From positions 992,001 to 1,056,000 of the forward strand of contig CAKKNE010000001.1 of assembly GCA_918797485.1 (NCBI GenBank): a DNA stretch of 64,000 bases, read 5' to 3'. The stretch comes from Pelagomonas calceolata. Taxonomy: Eukaryota > Sar > Pelagophyceae > Pelagomonadales > Pelagomonadaceae. This document shows positions 44,983-54,849 of this stretch, one piece after another (the first letter of the stretch is position 1; the number at the start of each line of letters is the position of its first letter). A program made the position numbers and the translations under genes. The notes beneath the pieces are model-generated. The model did not search any database, was not told where the DNA came from, and saw only the letters and a program-made list of their open reading frames with translations.

Positions 44983-45504
44983 ATGGCTCTCATGAGGTGT
45001 TCTTTGCTGTGCACGCTGGCCGCGGCCCTCATTCCCCAACACAGGGTTATGCAGCAGCGGCACCGCGTCATGCGCATGGCCGTGGAGAGCGCCGAGTTCA
45101 CCCTCAAAGGAGAGACCGTGGCCACCGCGTTCTTCGCGAACCAGTGCCGGCGGGAGATGACACAATTTCGTGGCTTGGCTGGATCGATTGTGCCAGGAAA
45201 GGAAGCGAAGACGGTTGTTGTCGTCGCCGAGGGCGAGCGCAAGAAGCTCGAGTCCTTCGTCGGGTGGTGCCAGCGGGGCCCGCCGGATCTCGCCTTGGAG
45301 GGCGGCAAGCCCCAAATTGTGGGCGATGTCGCGTACGGCGCGGCGCGCAACATGCAGGGCTTCGCCTGCGACGACAGCCTGTGCGACGTCGACATGGTCG
45401 AGGCGGCGGCCGCCGAGGGGCCGGCGCGCGCGCTCTTGGAGAGAGACGACGATGAGATCACCGAGGAGGACCTCATCGCGGGGCTCATCGACGAGCTCTC
45501 CTAG
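44983..45504 (+). CDS. Acylphosphatase-like protein lacking the catalytic residues, secretory leader
   Basis: 173 residues from ATG 44983, chosen as the first ATG after the motif that opens a signal-like leader (MALMRCSLLCTLAAALIPQ). Residues ~45-110 follow the acylphosphatase fold: FTLKGETVATAFFANQCRRE, GLAGSIVPGKEAKTVVVVAE, ERKKLESFVGWCQRGPPDL. The catalytic Arg of the usual VFFR is Ala here and the catalytic Asn position is not conserved, so hydrolysis of acyl phosphates is unlikely. An acidic tail (DDDEITEEDLIAGL) follows. Probably a plastid or lumenal protein using the fold for binding. Confidence 0.6.
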   Translation: MALMRCSLLCTLAAALIPQHRVMQQRHRVMRMAVESAEFTLKGETVATAFFANQCRREMTQFRGLAGSIVPGKEAKTVVVVAEGERKKLESFVGWCQRGPPDLALEGGKPQIVGDVAYGAARNMQGFACDDSLCDVDMVEAAAAEGPARALLERDDDEITEEDLIAGLIDELS

Positions 45505-45541
45505 GCATTTCCGGTAATATCGTTCACAATACATTTACTCT

Positions 45542-48500
45542 CTAGTATAATGGCGGCGCGTCGCCATAGGCCTTCTTCCTCAGTTCTCCAAGCTTCTTCT
45601 CGTGGGCGAGGGCCTCGTCCTTCTTGGCCTTGACGCCGGCGAGGTACTGTTCCAACCAAGCGACCTCATCAAAATCCTCCATGTTCTTCCACGCCAAGTC
45701 TTTGGCCTTTTCCTTGGCCTCGTCTTCCGCCTCCCGTTCCAGATCGGTCAACTTTTTGCGGCGCATGCGCTCCATGCGCTCCTCGCGGCCACTCCGTTGG
45801 AGCCCGCGGCTCCGCTTCGGCTTGGACAGGTGCATGCGCACGCGCTTCACCAGAGCCTCACGAATCTTCTCGGGGTAGCCCAGTTTGTCCGCCCCGGCCA
45901 TCGACCGATCACCCTTCTCTTTGAGGAACTCCTTGAGCCTATCAATATTCCACTCCTCCGGCGGGTCGGACTCCAGCTTTTCTTTTTCCTCGAACTCGTT
46001 CATCAAGGCTAACTCCTCGGCCTCGGCCTCGGCCCGTTCCGCGCGCTGCCGCTCCTTTTCAAGCCGATCCCTCTCGCCCTGCGCCTGGGCCAGCAGCGCG
46101 AAGCCCTCCGCCGTCAGCGCGTCGAGGCGGTCGGAACGGTCGGGCGACGTCGCATCCACATAGACGCGGCGAGAAACCGTCGGAGAGGGAAAGCCGTTCC
46201 GCGGGCACGAGTCCATGCGGTCCTTCCTCAAATCCTTCTCGTCCGCCGTGAGTGGCGGCCTCTGGTCGATGTCGCCGCGCCACGCCGTCCTCAATAAATT
46301 ATTCGCTCGTCTACTATCGGCGTTCTGCCGCCGAATCCGCCGCCGCTGCCGCCGCTCCTCCCGCGCCACGGCCTTGCGACGCGCCACCTCTCGAGGATCG
46401 GACTGCAGTCGAATCCAATCCAGCCGCGCGGCCTTGGCTCTCTTGGCCAGATTGTTCCCCTTGAACGTGCCTCGACTCTTCAGCTCCTCCTTGTCGAAGT
46501 AGTTCTCGAGCCACGTCAGCCACGCGCCCCGTAAACCTTCCCGGATGAAGCTCTCGAAGCGCTTCTTGACGCGATCCTTCGCCCGGTACTGCCTTTCTTC
46601 GATCATCAGCAGCCGCGCCGCCTCCTTCTCTCGGATGCGCCGGTCGCGATCGGCCACAGCTAGGTTGTACCTATTCCGTCGCCGAATGCGCTTCTCCTTC
46701 TTGGCTTGTAAACGAGCCTCCTCCTCAGCCCTTAATTTAGCAGTCTCATTTATGAGATCGTCCCAGTGCTTATTCAAAGCCATTGTCTTTGCCGTGACGT
46801 TTCTATATTCCCCAAAAACCGGTGCGGCTTCGGGATCAGCACCCTTAGCTAACAACACTTTAGCAGCCTTGAGCTTGCCGGCCTGGCAGGCGTTCCAGAG
46901 CGGCGTCGCGCCCGTCGTCCAGTCTTGCGGGTCCACACTATCGCAGGACGGTCTTTCGAGCAACCATTTACACACTCGCTCGTGGCCCCGCAACGCCGCG
47001 ACGTGTAATGCGGTTTCACCTAGATCGTTCCGCTTCCACAACGCGTCTCGCTCCTTCTTGAGCGCGAGGTCCTTGGCCTCGCGCTTCTTCGTCGCCTCTT
47101 CTTCATCATAATCGGGGTCGTCTGCGCGGGGGCGTCGCGTCGATGGCGTCGGGCGCCACACGTACGCCCTCGCGCGTCGCGGCGATGGCGTGGCGGGGCC
47201 CGGCGTTCGCGTCGGATGGCGTACAGGTGCTACGTCGTTGCATCGATGGCGTAAGGTGGTGTAGAGCCAGATCTGGCGTAGTCTATCCCACCACGCCATA
47301 GCCGCGACACGCCATCGATGCGAGAGTCAGGGCGTACGGCGTCGCGTCGATGGCGTCGACACATCGAAGGCAAAAGAAGACGCGGCACCGCACCGGGGTC
47401 GAGCTCCTCCTCGTCGTCGTCCTTCTTCGCCGAAGACACTTTTTTCGCGATCATCGCGAGGTTGCCCGCGGCGGCCGCGTCGAAAATGTCCATATTTGCG
47501 CTTAATTTAGCGACGGCCCGCGCCGCACGAACGGCCCGCATCATCCGGAAGATGCGCATCGCGCGCATGATCCTCCCCGACTTCGCGAAATCACTGATGG
47601 GCTTCATCCAGGGGTACTTTTCCTCGACTCCCGCCAATGCTAGAGTTATGAGTAACACTATGAGATCAATGGCCACCAGAGAAAAGTCCAAAATGCAGAA
47701 CGGGTCCGTGAAGAACTGGAAGTAGCTCCGACAGATCGAGAACTGCCTCAACCGCAGAAAGATCTCGACGCAGAAGATCGCTAGGACCACGTTCCCGAAG
47801 ACCTGCACCGAACAGCCCGGCGTCATGGCCCATTGATCGGTCGCCTGGGGCGCTCCACTATTGCGAGGCGACGCGTCGAGCATCTTCGTGATTGGTAAGT
47901 CTGAAGCGAGGTTGTAGTAGTTACCACTTGTACCGTAGAAAGGTGGGCCACCGGTACAAAACAAGTAGGGCGGGTCGCCGTACTTGTCGTAGCCCTTCCA
48001 TATGGAGATTAATGTAGGCACGGGCGTCGGCGGACTTGTGGAGGACCCCCCGCCGCAGGCGCAGCACTGGACATTCGCCGAAAAATCGTCGTCGTCGAAC
48101 TCGCCGCACCTCGTCGGATTCTTCACGTACCACGCGCAGTCTCCTCTGAAACTATCCAGAGTTGTTAAGTCGTCGTAACAGACGTCTTGCAAGGAACGTG
48201 AGGTGGTCGCGGCGATGGCGTCTTCGTCCGAGAGCCTCCGCACGACCGGTTCCTCAGCCGCACCTTCGTTCTTGTAGGCCGTCTTCCAATCACTAGTCAT
48301 ATTGAAGCACTGGTAACAAAACTTCCCCACATATCCTTTCTCAAAAATTTCCTCTGGTGACGGGTCACGAATAGGCGTATCCAACACTTTACCGTGGCCC
48401 TTGCCGGTCCCACAGGTCCCGGGCTCGAGAAAACCGTCGAACTCGTCGCAACACGCGCCATCCCCGTTGTAGTCCCAGCCTTTTAGGGCATTACCTCCGG

Positions 48501-49638
48501 CATCGACAGGACCGTCTCCTTCGCGCTCGATCATGGGGCAGTTTCCGGCCAATATGGGCGCGCCTTGGGGATAAGTAGCTAAAGCTGTTACCGCTAAATC
48601 GGCAAAGGTCAGGGCTAAAATAACAACAAGAACGACATTCGACTCCTGGATGGCTAGTATTCTGCCATCTCTGTCAAATTCTCGGAGGTCTTCCGGGACC
48701 TCGACCAGCCCACCGAGCAATCTCCAGTCCCGCTCATCCTCCGGCACGACCGCGAGCATGCCAAAGCAACACGTCGCCTCGCCCTCCTCCACAATCTCCT
48801 CGTCGGACGATTCGGAGTCACTTGGCAATATCAGCGGCTCGTCGTCTTCGACGAGTTTCTCGGAAACGCACGCATAGAGCCACAGACCCGCGATGCACAA
48901 AGCTGCTTTCTCCTTGCTGTCCTTCGCTCTTTCTAGGGCCTCCTGGACGGACTCGGCCAAGGATCTCCGAGAGGCTTGTGATTCGTACGTTTCTTCATCA
49001 TCTTCGATCGACGGCGCGGGCGCAGGCGCCGTCGACGCGTTGCTGTACTCGTCCCATAATACGATGTCCGTGCCGGGCGCGGGCGCGGGCGCCGGTCCTG
49101 GTGCAGGCGCCGGGCCGCACGCTTCGACGTCGTACATGCCGGGTACAGGCGCCTCGGCGACGGGCGGCGCGGGCCCAGGGGCGCCCGGGAAGCGCCACGC
49201 GATAGCGCCGCGAAGTCTCCCGAAGCGCGTCGGCGACGGCGACCGGCCCACCGGCGACGGCGCGCCGGAGCTCGGCGGCGACGGGACCGCGTCGAGCGTC
49301 GGTGACGACGACTGGCCCACGGGCGACGGTGAGCTCGGCGGCGCTGGCCCGGGCGCGGCGCCCGGCGCGCGGCGCCGCGCGAACCGGGCCGCGAGGCCCG
49401 CTGGTCTCAAGCTCCCGAAGCGCGTGGGCGACGACCCGCCGGAACTTGGCGGCGACGCCTCGCCGGGCGCCGGCGGCGCCGGCGCCGGATGCACGCGCGC
49501 GGCCGGCGCCGGATGCACGCGCGCGGCCGGCGCCGGCCGCGGCAGGCTCGATGCTATCCGGCCCGCCGCGTCCAGGCTCCGGAGGCCGGCGGACCGCAGG
49601 GGCGACGGGCGCCCCTGGCCGGGGCTGCCCTCAGGCAT
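45542..49638 (-). CDS. Voltage-sensor domain fused to ankyrin repeats, no pore domain
   Basis: Exons 49638-47394 and 47121-45542 give 1274 residues. Residues 1-~200 are Pro/Ala-rich with tandem ARVHPAP units. S1 (VVLVVILALTFADLAVTALA) is near 335; a ~260-residue cysteine-rich extracellular loop follows; S2 (VFGNVVLAIFCVEIFLRLRQ) is near 613, S3 (ILDFSLVAIDLIVLLITLAL) near 650, and S4 (IMRAMRIFRMMRAVRAARAV) near 690 with Arg at every third position. Instead of S5-pore-S6 the chain enters ankyrin repeats (DIFDAAAAGNLAMIAKK, LGETALHVAALRGHERVC, ATPLWNACQAGKLKAAKVLL) and then a long charged coiled coil. Splicing joins EEELDP to DDPDYDEEE. Sits in a membrane; effect of voltage unknown. Confidence 0.75.
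47122..47393 (-). other. Introner-like intron rich in TCGATGGCG hairpins (VSD-ankyrin gene)
   Basis: 272 nt on the minus strand, GTGCGGTGCCGCG at the donor and CCCCGCGCAG at the acceptor. CGACCCCG occurs on both sides (47394-47401 and 47113-47120), a perfect 8-bp duplication. Inside are at least five GCCATCGA/TCGATGGC half-hairpins. Ends resemble family B. Here the donor lies at the element edge, so one duplicated copy remains in the mRNA. Confidence 0.72.
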
Positions 49639-49890
49639 ACTGTTAGCTTCTATGCGAGCGGGGCTGCGTGAGCTGGTCCGGCGGCATCGTCGGTCAGACG
49701 CGTGATGCCTTTTGTGCGTCGACAGTGCGCCATCGCTCTCCCACCACGCGGGAGGCAGCCCACAATTGCCGCTGTCTAGCGCTCTCCCGCCGCTTCGCGA
49801 TCCCGGCGGTTGCAATCTTGGAGCTCGCGGAGGGCTCCATGCGTGTTGCTGATTGAGGAGAGGTATCTCTTGGAAAACGAAGCTTGCTTG

Positions 49891-49909
49891 CTAGTGTCTT
49901 ACCGCTAGC
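49891..49909 (+). promoter_or_regulatory. CTAG/GCTAGC promoter-type motif, short copy
   Basis: CTAGTGTCTTACC directly followed by GCTAGC (four bases shorter). It lies 253 bp from the VSD-ankyrin start and 54 bp before the FKBP start; no other signal in 49639-49962. Confidence 0.62.
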
Positions 49910-49962
49910 TCTGCGTGAGAGCCGAGGAGCTCTCGGCACCTATACGAGCTCGCAACTTAGTT

Positions 49963-50865
49963 ATGATGCGTGTCGTGATCGCTGCATTGCAATGCGCAAC
50001 CGTCTGCACGCTGGAGCTGCCGCTGCAGCGGCGCCGGATGCTGCAGAGCTTGGCCGTCGGCGCCGCCGCGGCAGCAGCGCCGGCACATGCGGGCGCCGTC
50101 GTCTCCGACGAGGTCAGCGTCACATTTAAAGAAGCATCACTCGGCATGCAGCTCGACGGTCTCGCGTACCAGAAGACGACGCTGGGCTCGATGCCGTCGC
50201 TGCGCTGCGTCGTGACTGCGGTCGCGCCGGGCTCCGAAGCGGCCAAGCTCGGTGTGAGCGACGACTGGACCGTCGTCTCCGTGAATGGCGCAAATGTGGA
50301 GAGCCTGGGCGCGCAGGAGGTCGCGTCGAAAATTGCGGAGGCCCCGCGGCCGCTGTCCGTCGTTTTTCGAGACGCGGAACGCTTTACCAACGCTTTAGAA
50401 CCGGGTTCTGGCGCTCGCATGGCGAGAACGACCGTACTACCACCAACCGGGCCGTACACCGAGGCCCAAGTGTTGGAAGTCGAAAGGTTACAGTCACCAC
50501 CCCAGTGTTCGATCGGGGCCGAACGGGGCGACCTGCTGGAGGTGCGCTACGAAGGTAGACTCAGGCAGGACAACAAGCTTTTTGATGGCAGCGCGATCAC
50601 GTTTGCCGATGGACGCGCCGTGCCTGGGAGGGGGGGTGACGCGTCGTTGTACTTCGTGCTCGGGAAACAGCCGGTGGGCCAGTTCCCGCCGGCCTGGGAC
50701 GCGGCCATGGCCGGCTGCTGCGTCGGCGAGGTGCGGCGTTTGGCGGTACCGCCCGTGCTAGGGTTCGGGGAGAAAGGGGCGCCCAAAAGAGGCGTCCCGC
50801 CCTACGCGCCGCTGGACTACACGATCCAGCTCCTCGGCATCAACGGGAACAACCAGCCGCGATAA
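49963..50865 (+). CDS. PDZ-FKBP peptidyl-prolyl isomerase, thylakoid-lumen type
   Basis: 300 residues from ATG 49963. The leader has a hydrophobic start (MMRVVIAALQCATVCTLELP), then a twin-arginine thylakoid signal RRRMLQSLAVGAAAAAAPAH with an AHA-type cut. Residues ~45-120 form a PDZ fold (LRCVVTAVAPGSEAAKLGV, then VVSVNGANVESLG). Residues ~175-295 are an FKBP: VRYEGRLRQDNKLFDGS, FVLGKQPVGQFPPAWDAAM, VPPVLGFGEKGAPKRGVPP, LDYTIQLLGI. It should catalyse proline isomerisation or act as chaperone in the lumen. Confidence 0.88.
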   Translation: MMRVVIAALQCATVCTLELPLQRRRMLQSLAVGAAAAAAPAHAGAVVSDEVSVTFKEASLGMQLDGLAYQKTTLGSMPSLRCVVTAVAPGSEAAKLGVSDDWTVVSVNGANVESLGAQEVASKIAEAPRPLSVVFRDAERFTNALEPGSGARMARTTVLPPTGPYTEAQVLEVERLQSPPQCSIGAERGDLLEVRYEGRLRQDNKLFDGSAITFADGRAVPGRGGDASLYFVLGKQPVGQFPPAWDAAMAGCCVGEVRRLAVPPVLGFGEKGAPKRGVPPYAPLDYTIQLLGINGNNQPR

Positions 50866-50871
50866 CATTAA

Positions 50872-52392
50872 TTAAACATCACTAGTGAGGAGGGGCTCCG
50901 CGAGCGCGCCCGTGCCTTCGGCGAGGCGGCCTGAGGCTTCCTGAACTTGCTTCTCCCAATCTAAAGACCGCAAGGCGAGCAACTGGAGGACGAACGACGT
51001 CGCGAGGCCGAGCGCACAACAGCACAACAGGACCGGAGCCGCACTTTGATCTAAATCTAAACCAAAGAGCAAGCCAAGCGCCACCGGGGCTGCGACGCCG
51101 TACCACCCGATGAGGTTCGACATAGCTATCCGCTGGGGCGCGCCGGCGCCCGACAGCGTGCCCTGTATACAGACGTTCTGCGCGTCGAAGAAGACAAGCA
51201 ATGCGAGGGCCGGCACGCATCGACTCGTCAAGTCCACGACGTCCGAATCGTGCGAGTAGAGGCGCGCGATCAAAGGTCGCGCCACGATCAAGCCGGCGGC
51301 AGTGATCGCGGCGGCGCAGAACGCGGCCAAAACGCCGAGTCGAGCGGCGCGCTTGGCGCCCTTGGGATCGCCCGCGCCGACCTGGGCGCCCACGGCGACT
51401 GATGTTGCGACCATCGCACCCAACCAACACATCTCCAGCACCGTCTGAATATTGAGCGCACAAGTAACAGCAGCAAGCACGGCCGGCGACCGCCGCGTCC
51501 CGGCCAGCGCAATCACAAATTCCATGGACCACCACTCCAGAAGACTCGCGACCAACCCCGGCAGCGACAGCCCGAGGAACTCGCGGACACCTCTACGATC
51601 AAAAACCTCGCCGATCGACCGCGGCCGGAAGACGTGGCCCAATCCGACATAGAGGCAGTACGGTATTTGTAGAAGGAGGTATTGATTGTTCGTGATGGAG
51701 GAGGCCCACGCCGCGCCCACGAAGCCCAGACCGTGGCGGTAGACGAGGAAATTCTGCCACGCGGGGGCGGTCGCGAAGACCGTAGCGCAGATCGCCAGAT
51801 TCGCGAAAACGTGGCCCTCCGCGGTCATGACGCGCTGCACGATGGTCATGCACGGGATGCCGAAGAGGGCAGGTAATAAAGCGAGGCCGTAGCGTTGCGC
51901 GCGCTTCGCTAGCTGTTTTGGTTGGCCGAGGACATGTATTAAAACTGCATCGGCGAAGTAGATGCCGATGATACCTATAATGGCGGCGAGGGCGACGATG
52001 GCCAATGCCCGCTGCGCGTAGAGGCCGTGCAGTTCTTTCCCTTTCCTCGCGCCGGCGGCCTGGGGGCAGAGCGTCCTTAATGCTGATATCAGACCATAGC
52101 TCGTGGAGAAGCAGCTGATGTTGAAATAGGACCGGCCGAGGCCTACCGCGTCCAGGTCGTCGGCGTCGCCGCGGCGGCCGATGAAGTACAACGCCACGGA
52201 GACCGGCAGGTACTCGGCGAGGTTCGCGAGGGCCGTCGGGATGGCGATGCGGAGGAGCGCGCGGAGGCCGCCTTTCGCATCACTGCTTGCTGCTGCAGCA
52301 GTGTCAGTCTCTGGTGGCGGCCTTGCTGCTGCAGCAGTGTCAGGTGGCGGCTCAGCATCGCTGCAATTGGCTTCGCTGGCGGTCGTAGCCAT
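50872..52392 (-). CDS. MATE-family multidrug/metabolite antiporter
   Basis: 506 residues from ATG 52392. Twelve hydrophobic segments in two similar halves. Family marks: ALRTLCPQAAGARKGKELHG (first half signature: L-x-x-Q-x-x-GA), PCMTIVQRVMTAEGHVF, and in the second half VAVGAQVGAGDPKGAKRAAR. Such carriers export organic cations or metabolites against H+ or Na+. N-terminus is low-complexity (TAAAARPPPETDTAAAASSD, a short duplicated unit). The stop lies six bases from the FKBP stop on the other strand. Confidence 0.9.
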   Translation of the reverse strand: MATTASEANCSDAEPPPDTAAAARPPPETDTAAAASSDAKGGLRALLRIAIPTALANLAEYLPVSVALYFIGRRGDADDLDAVGLGRSYFNISCFSTSYGLISALRTLCPQAAGARKGKELHGLYAQRALAIVALAAIIGIIGIYFADAVLIHVLGQPKQLAKRAQRYGLALLPALFGIPCMTIVQRVMTAEGHVFANLAICATVFATAPAWQNFLVYRHGLGFVGAAWASSITNNQYLLLQIPYCLYVGLGHVFRPRSIGEVFDRRGVREFLGLSLPGLVASLLEWWSMEFVIALAGTRRSPAVLAAVTCALNIQTVLEMCWLGAMVATSVAVGAQVGAGDPKGAKRAARLGVLAAFCAAAITAAGLIVARPLIARLYSHDSDVVDLTSRCVPALALLVFFDAQNVCIQGTLSGAGAPQRIAMSNLIGWYGVAAPVALGLLFGLDLDQSAAPVLLCCCALGLATSFVLQLLALRSLDWEKQVQEASGRLAEGTGALAEPLLTSDV

Positions 52393-52478
52393 TATTGAGC
52401 TGTTGTTTCCAGTCGTGCGATGATCCTTACTGCAATCGTGTGACTTACACAGCGTGGCTAAAGCGAGCTTGCATTTTC

Positions 52479-52497
52479 CTAGTGTAAGGACGCTAGA
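52479..52497 (+). promoter_or_regulatory. CTAG/GCTAGC promoter-type motif, short diverged copy
   Basis: CTAGTGTAAGGAC then GCTAGA; four bases shorter than consensus. It lies 87 bp from the MATE start and 285 bp before the LHC-like start. Confidence 0.45.
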
Positions 52498-52666
52498 TAA
52501 TCCGCGGAGCTGGCATCCCAGGCTTCGTCCCCGCTCACGCGCCAACCACAACAGAAAAAAGTTCCGGACTGGTTGGAGAATCTCACAGAGCTGCCAACAC
52601 GGCGTCAACGAACTTTGCATCAGCAGGCGTGCGCCTCGGACACGACGTAACCCATACCACCTGCTT

Positions 52667-52768
52667 CGAAGGTGGCCACAACGCTGTTCGTCGCTGGAAG
52701 AACGGCTCTAGATCCACACTGGTCACGAAGGTGGCCACGCCAGCGACGAACCGCTCTAGATCCACACT
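52667..52768. repeat. Duplicated unit with internal inverted repeat upstream of the LHC-like gene
   Basis: CGAAGGTGGCCAC (52667, 52726) and CTCTAGATCCACACT (52706, 52754) each occur twice in the same order. Between them GTTCGTCGCTGG (52686-52697) and CCAGCGACGAAC (52740-52751) are exact inverted copies. The unit ends 13 bp before the ATG and thus lies in the promoter or 5' UTR. Confidence 0.7.
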
Positions 52769-52781
52769 AAACTAAGCAACA

Positions 52782-53555
52782 ATGACGCCGACGCGCCACC
52801 AAGCGCTCCTCGCCGTCCTAGCGGCCGCCACCGCCCTGTCACCAACACGCCGCGCCGCGCTTAAAGCAAAAAAAGAAGTTCCTGTCTTCGACGCGAACGC
52901 CTACAAGAGGAAGTACTACGCGAATTTTGCCGAGGCCAAATGGCGCCAGCGAAACGAGCTAGCAACAGCGACGACGCGCCAGGCCGTCATTCCGGAGCCG
53001 GTGGAGCGGCCGCAGCTCGGCGACCTCTTCGCGATGGACCCGAACGTCGAGGAGCCCGTCGGCTGGCGCGACCTCTTCGTCACGAAAACGGTGCCCATCA
53101 AGTACCGCAAGCGCCAGGAGCTGAAGCGCGCCTTCTACAAGGCGGCGGAGCGCGAGCACGGCCGCGCGGCGTTATTGGGCGCCGCGTTCATCTCGAGCGT
53201 GGCGTGGGACGCGCGCCTCGGTCCGCTCGTGCTGTTTGCGCGCTGCGGCTGCCCGCAAGCTTTAAATCAGTTCGCGGAGGGCGCGCCGAATGTGTTAATA
53301 GAGGGCCCGCTCGCGGCGATGAGCCTCGCGTATCTCGTGAGGGAGCTGCACCGGTCCTTCAACCCCGTCGGTGTCGAAATGCGGGACCTCGACGCCTCGC
53401 AGCAGAAGGCGCGCGGTTTATCTCTTAGGGCGGAGCTCTTCCAGGGCCGCGTCGCGATGCTGGGCACGGCGGCGGTCGTGCTCCTCGCGGGGCCGCAGCA
53501 CACTGTGAGCGAGGCCGTCGGCGACGTCGTGGACGCCGTCGTGGGCACGCTCTGA
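52782..53555 (+). CDS. LHC-like (ELIP/RedCAP-type) plastid protein
   Basis: 257 residues from ATG 52782; leader MTPTRHQALLAVLAAATALS. Two chlorophyll-binding-type helices are visible: AEREHGRAALLGAAFISSVA and AELFQGRVAMLGTAAVVLLA, each with E-x-x-x-GR-x-A-M/L-LG. Between them is a less conserved hydrophobic stretch. This is the core of the extended LHC superfamily (stress-inducible or red-lineage LHC-like proteins) rather than a full antenna protein, since other LHC ligand residues are lacking. Thylakoid membrane. Confidence 0.75.
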   Translation: MTPTRHQALLAVLAAATALSPTRRAALKAKKEVPVFDANAYKRKYYANFAEAKWRQRNELATATTRQAVIPEPVERPQLGDLFAMDPNVEEPVGWRDLFVTKTVPIKYRKRQELKRAFYKAAEREHGRAALLGAAFISSVAWDARLGPLVLFARCGCPQALNQFAEGAPNVLIEGPLAAMSLAYLVRELHRSFNPVGVEMRDLDASQQKARGLSLRAELFQGRVAMLGTAAVVLLAGPQHTVSEAVGDVVDAVVGTL

Positions 53556-53639
53556 TCATTTTCGTTCATACTCCAATTCGTGACGGATATAAGCTCCCTT
53601 TTGTGTTAGACAGTCTTCTTACACAGACACGACGGGGGC

Positions 53640-54503
53640 TCACGCGTAGGGCCAGAGCGGGCGGCTCGCGCTGGACCCGGTGTAGGCGCGCTCTGCGGCC
53701 GGTAGTTGTTGGAGCGCCTCGCGCGGCGACACGCCGACGACGTCGGGCATCTGCTTGGTCGCGAGGTACGCCTCGACGTTCGCGGGGCTCTCGGACCATC
53801 TAGCGGACTCGCGCGCGAAGGGCGGCGCAAGCCGCTCGTAGACGCTCACGAAGTGCCCGATGAACCGCACGTAGTAGTCCATGAAGGCCGGATGCTCCGC
53901 AAATAAGCCAGTCTCGCGCGCCGCCCAGAAATGCAGGCGCATCCACACTCTGCAGTCGTCCAGCCTGCGCGGAGGCCCAATATTTGAGCGATCGAACAAT
54001 AGTTGATTTGGACGCCGCATTCACTTAAAATGCTCACCCCATACCTGGGGATCACGCTTCGGACTGTGCCAGGCGGCGAAGTGAGCCGAGGAGCGGTCGT
54101 GCGCGGACATGAAATCCTGGCCGTGGGCCGAGAACGGGCACATCTTTCTCGTCCGACGCTCGGCCGTCCACACGTTGCCGCCGCCGAGCTTCTCGAAGAT
54201 CCAAGCGGCGAAGCGTTTCGCGTGCGGTTCCCCATGATCTCGGATAAACGCGTCGAGCTTGGGATCCTCGAAGGCCTTCTCGTAGAAGCGCGTCGTGAAG
54301 GCCTCGAGCTTGGCGAGCCCGACAATCTCGACGAGGCGGCGCGTCGCCGCGTTGGCCGCGTGCGCTTGACGGACGACGTTCAGCGGCACGCGTTGCATCG
54401 GCGGCGCCGCTGCGACGGGCGTGGCCGCGACGCGGCGCTCCGCGACAATGTCCGGGTCGAGGCGCATGCGCTGCAGGGCGGCGGCGGTCTTGGCGGATGC
54501 CAT
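53640..54503 (-). CDS. Globin-like (truncated-hemoglobin type) protein, two exons
   Basis: Exons 54503-54025 and 53964-53640 give 267 residues. The segment LEAFTTRFYEKAFEDPKLDA, followed by HAKRFAAWIFEKLGGGNVWT, AHDRSSAHFAAWHSP and, across the intron, EHFKLDDCRVWMRLHFWAAR, has the helix order of bacterial-type 2/2 globins, with candidate proximal His in the AHDRSSAH or AAWHSP region. The last 120 residues are an extension. The exon join (EHF-K-LDDCRVW) is what fixes the 60-nt intron. Ligand and role unknown. Confidence 0.6.
53965..54024 (-). other. 60-nt intron, decayed family B end (globin-like gene)
   Basis: Minus-strand intron GTGAATGCGGCGTCC...GGGCCTCCGCGCAG. The last ten bases equal the family B acceptor end CTCCGCGCAG and CGGCGTCC near the donor also matches family B, so it may be a shrunken introner. 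Confidence 0.65.
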
Positions 54504-54849
54504 GCTTGCTGTAAATAAAATTGCTTCGCGGGGTGCGCCGAGCACAGCTGATTTGCGCAGCGCTTGTATTTTTTGACAGCTCCAAAGACGCCGCAGACGT
54601 GTCAGTTTGCTCTGTTATCTCTCGGAGTGAGTGAGCACTATATGCGCGTGCCTTCGCACAACTTAAGCCTTGGCTATTTATGCGGTTCTTCGAGCTACGA
54701 GCTACAACTCGAAGACCGATGCCAAGGCCGAGCTCGGCTCTGGCGCGAGATCCGCGGGTTCCGAGACGTCCCGGGAAGCACCCAGTCCCCAAGACAAGAT
54801 TCTTCTGAGCGGCAACGGCCTCGATTGTTTCACGAAACCCCGCACCAAT

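Noticed and set aside
47120-47299. N-terminal part of an ankyrin protein read from 47299
   Set aside because: This is intron sequence full of TCGATGGCG repeats; frame and duplication join the ankyrin part to the voltage-sensor exon.
49490-49550. Tandem repeat in the proline-rich start of the VSD-ankyrin gene as a possible structural RNA or CRISPR repeat
   Set aside because: It is an in-frame duplication of a 7-codon unit in a low-complexity protein region.
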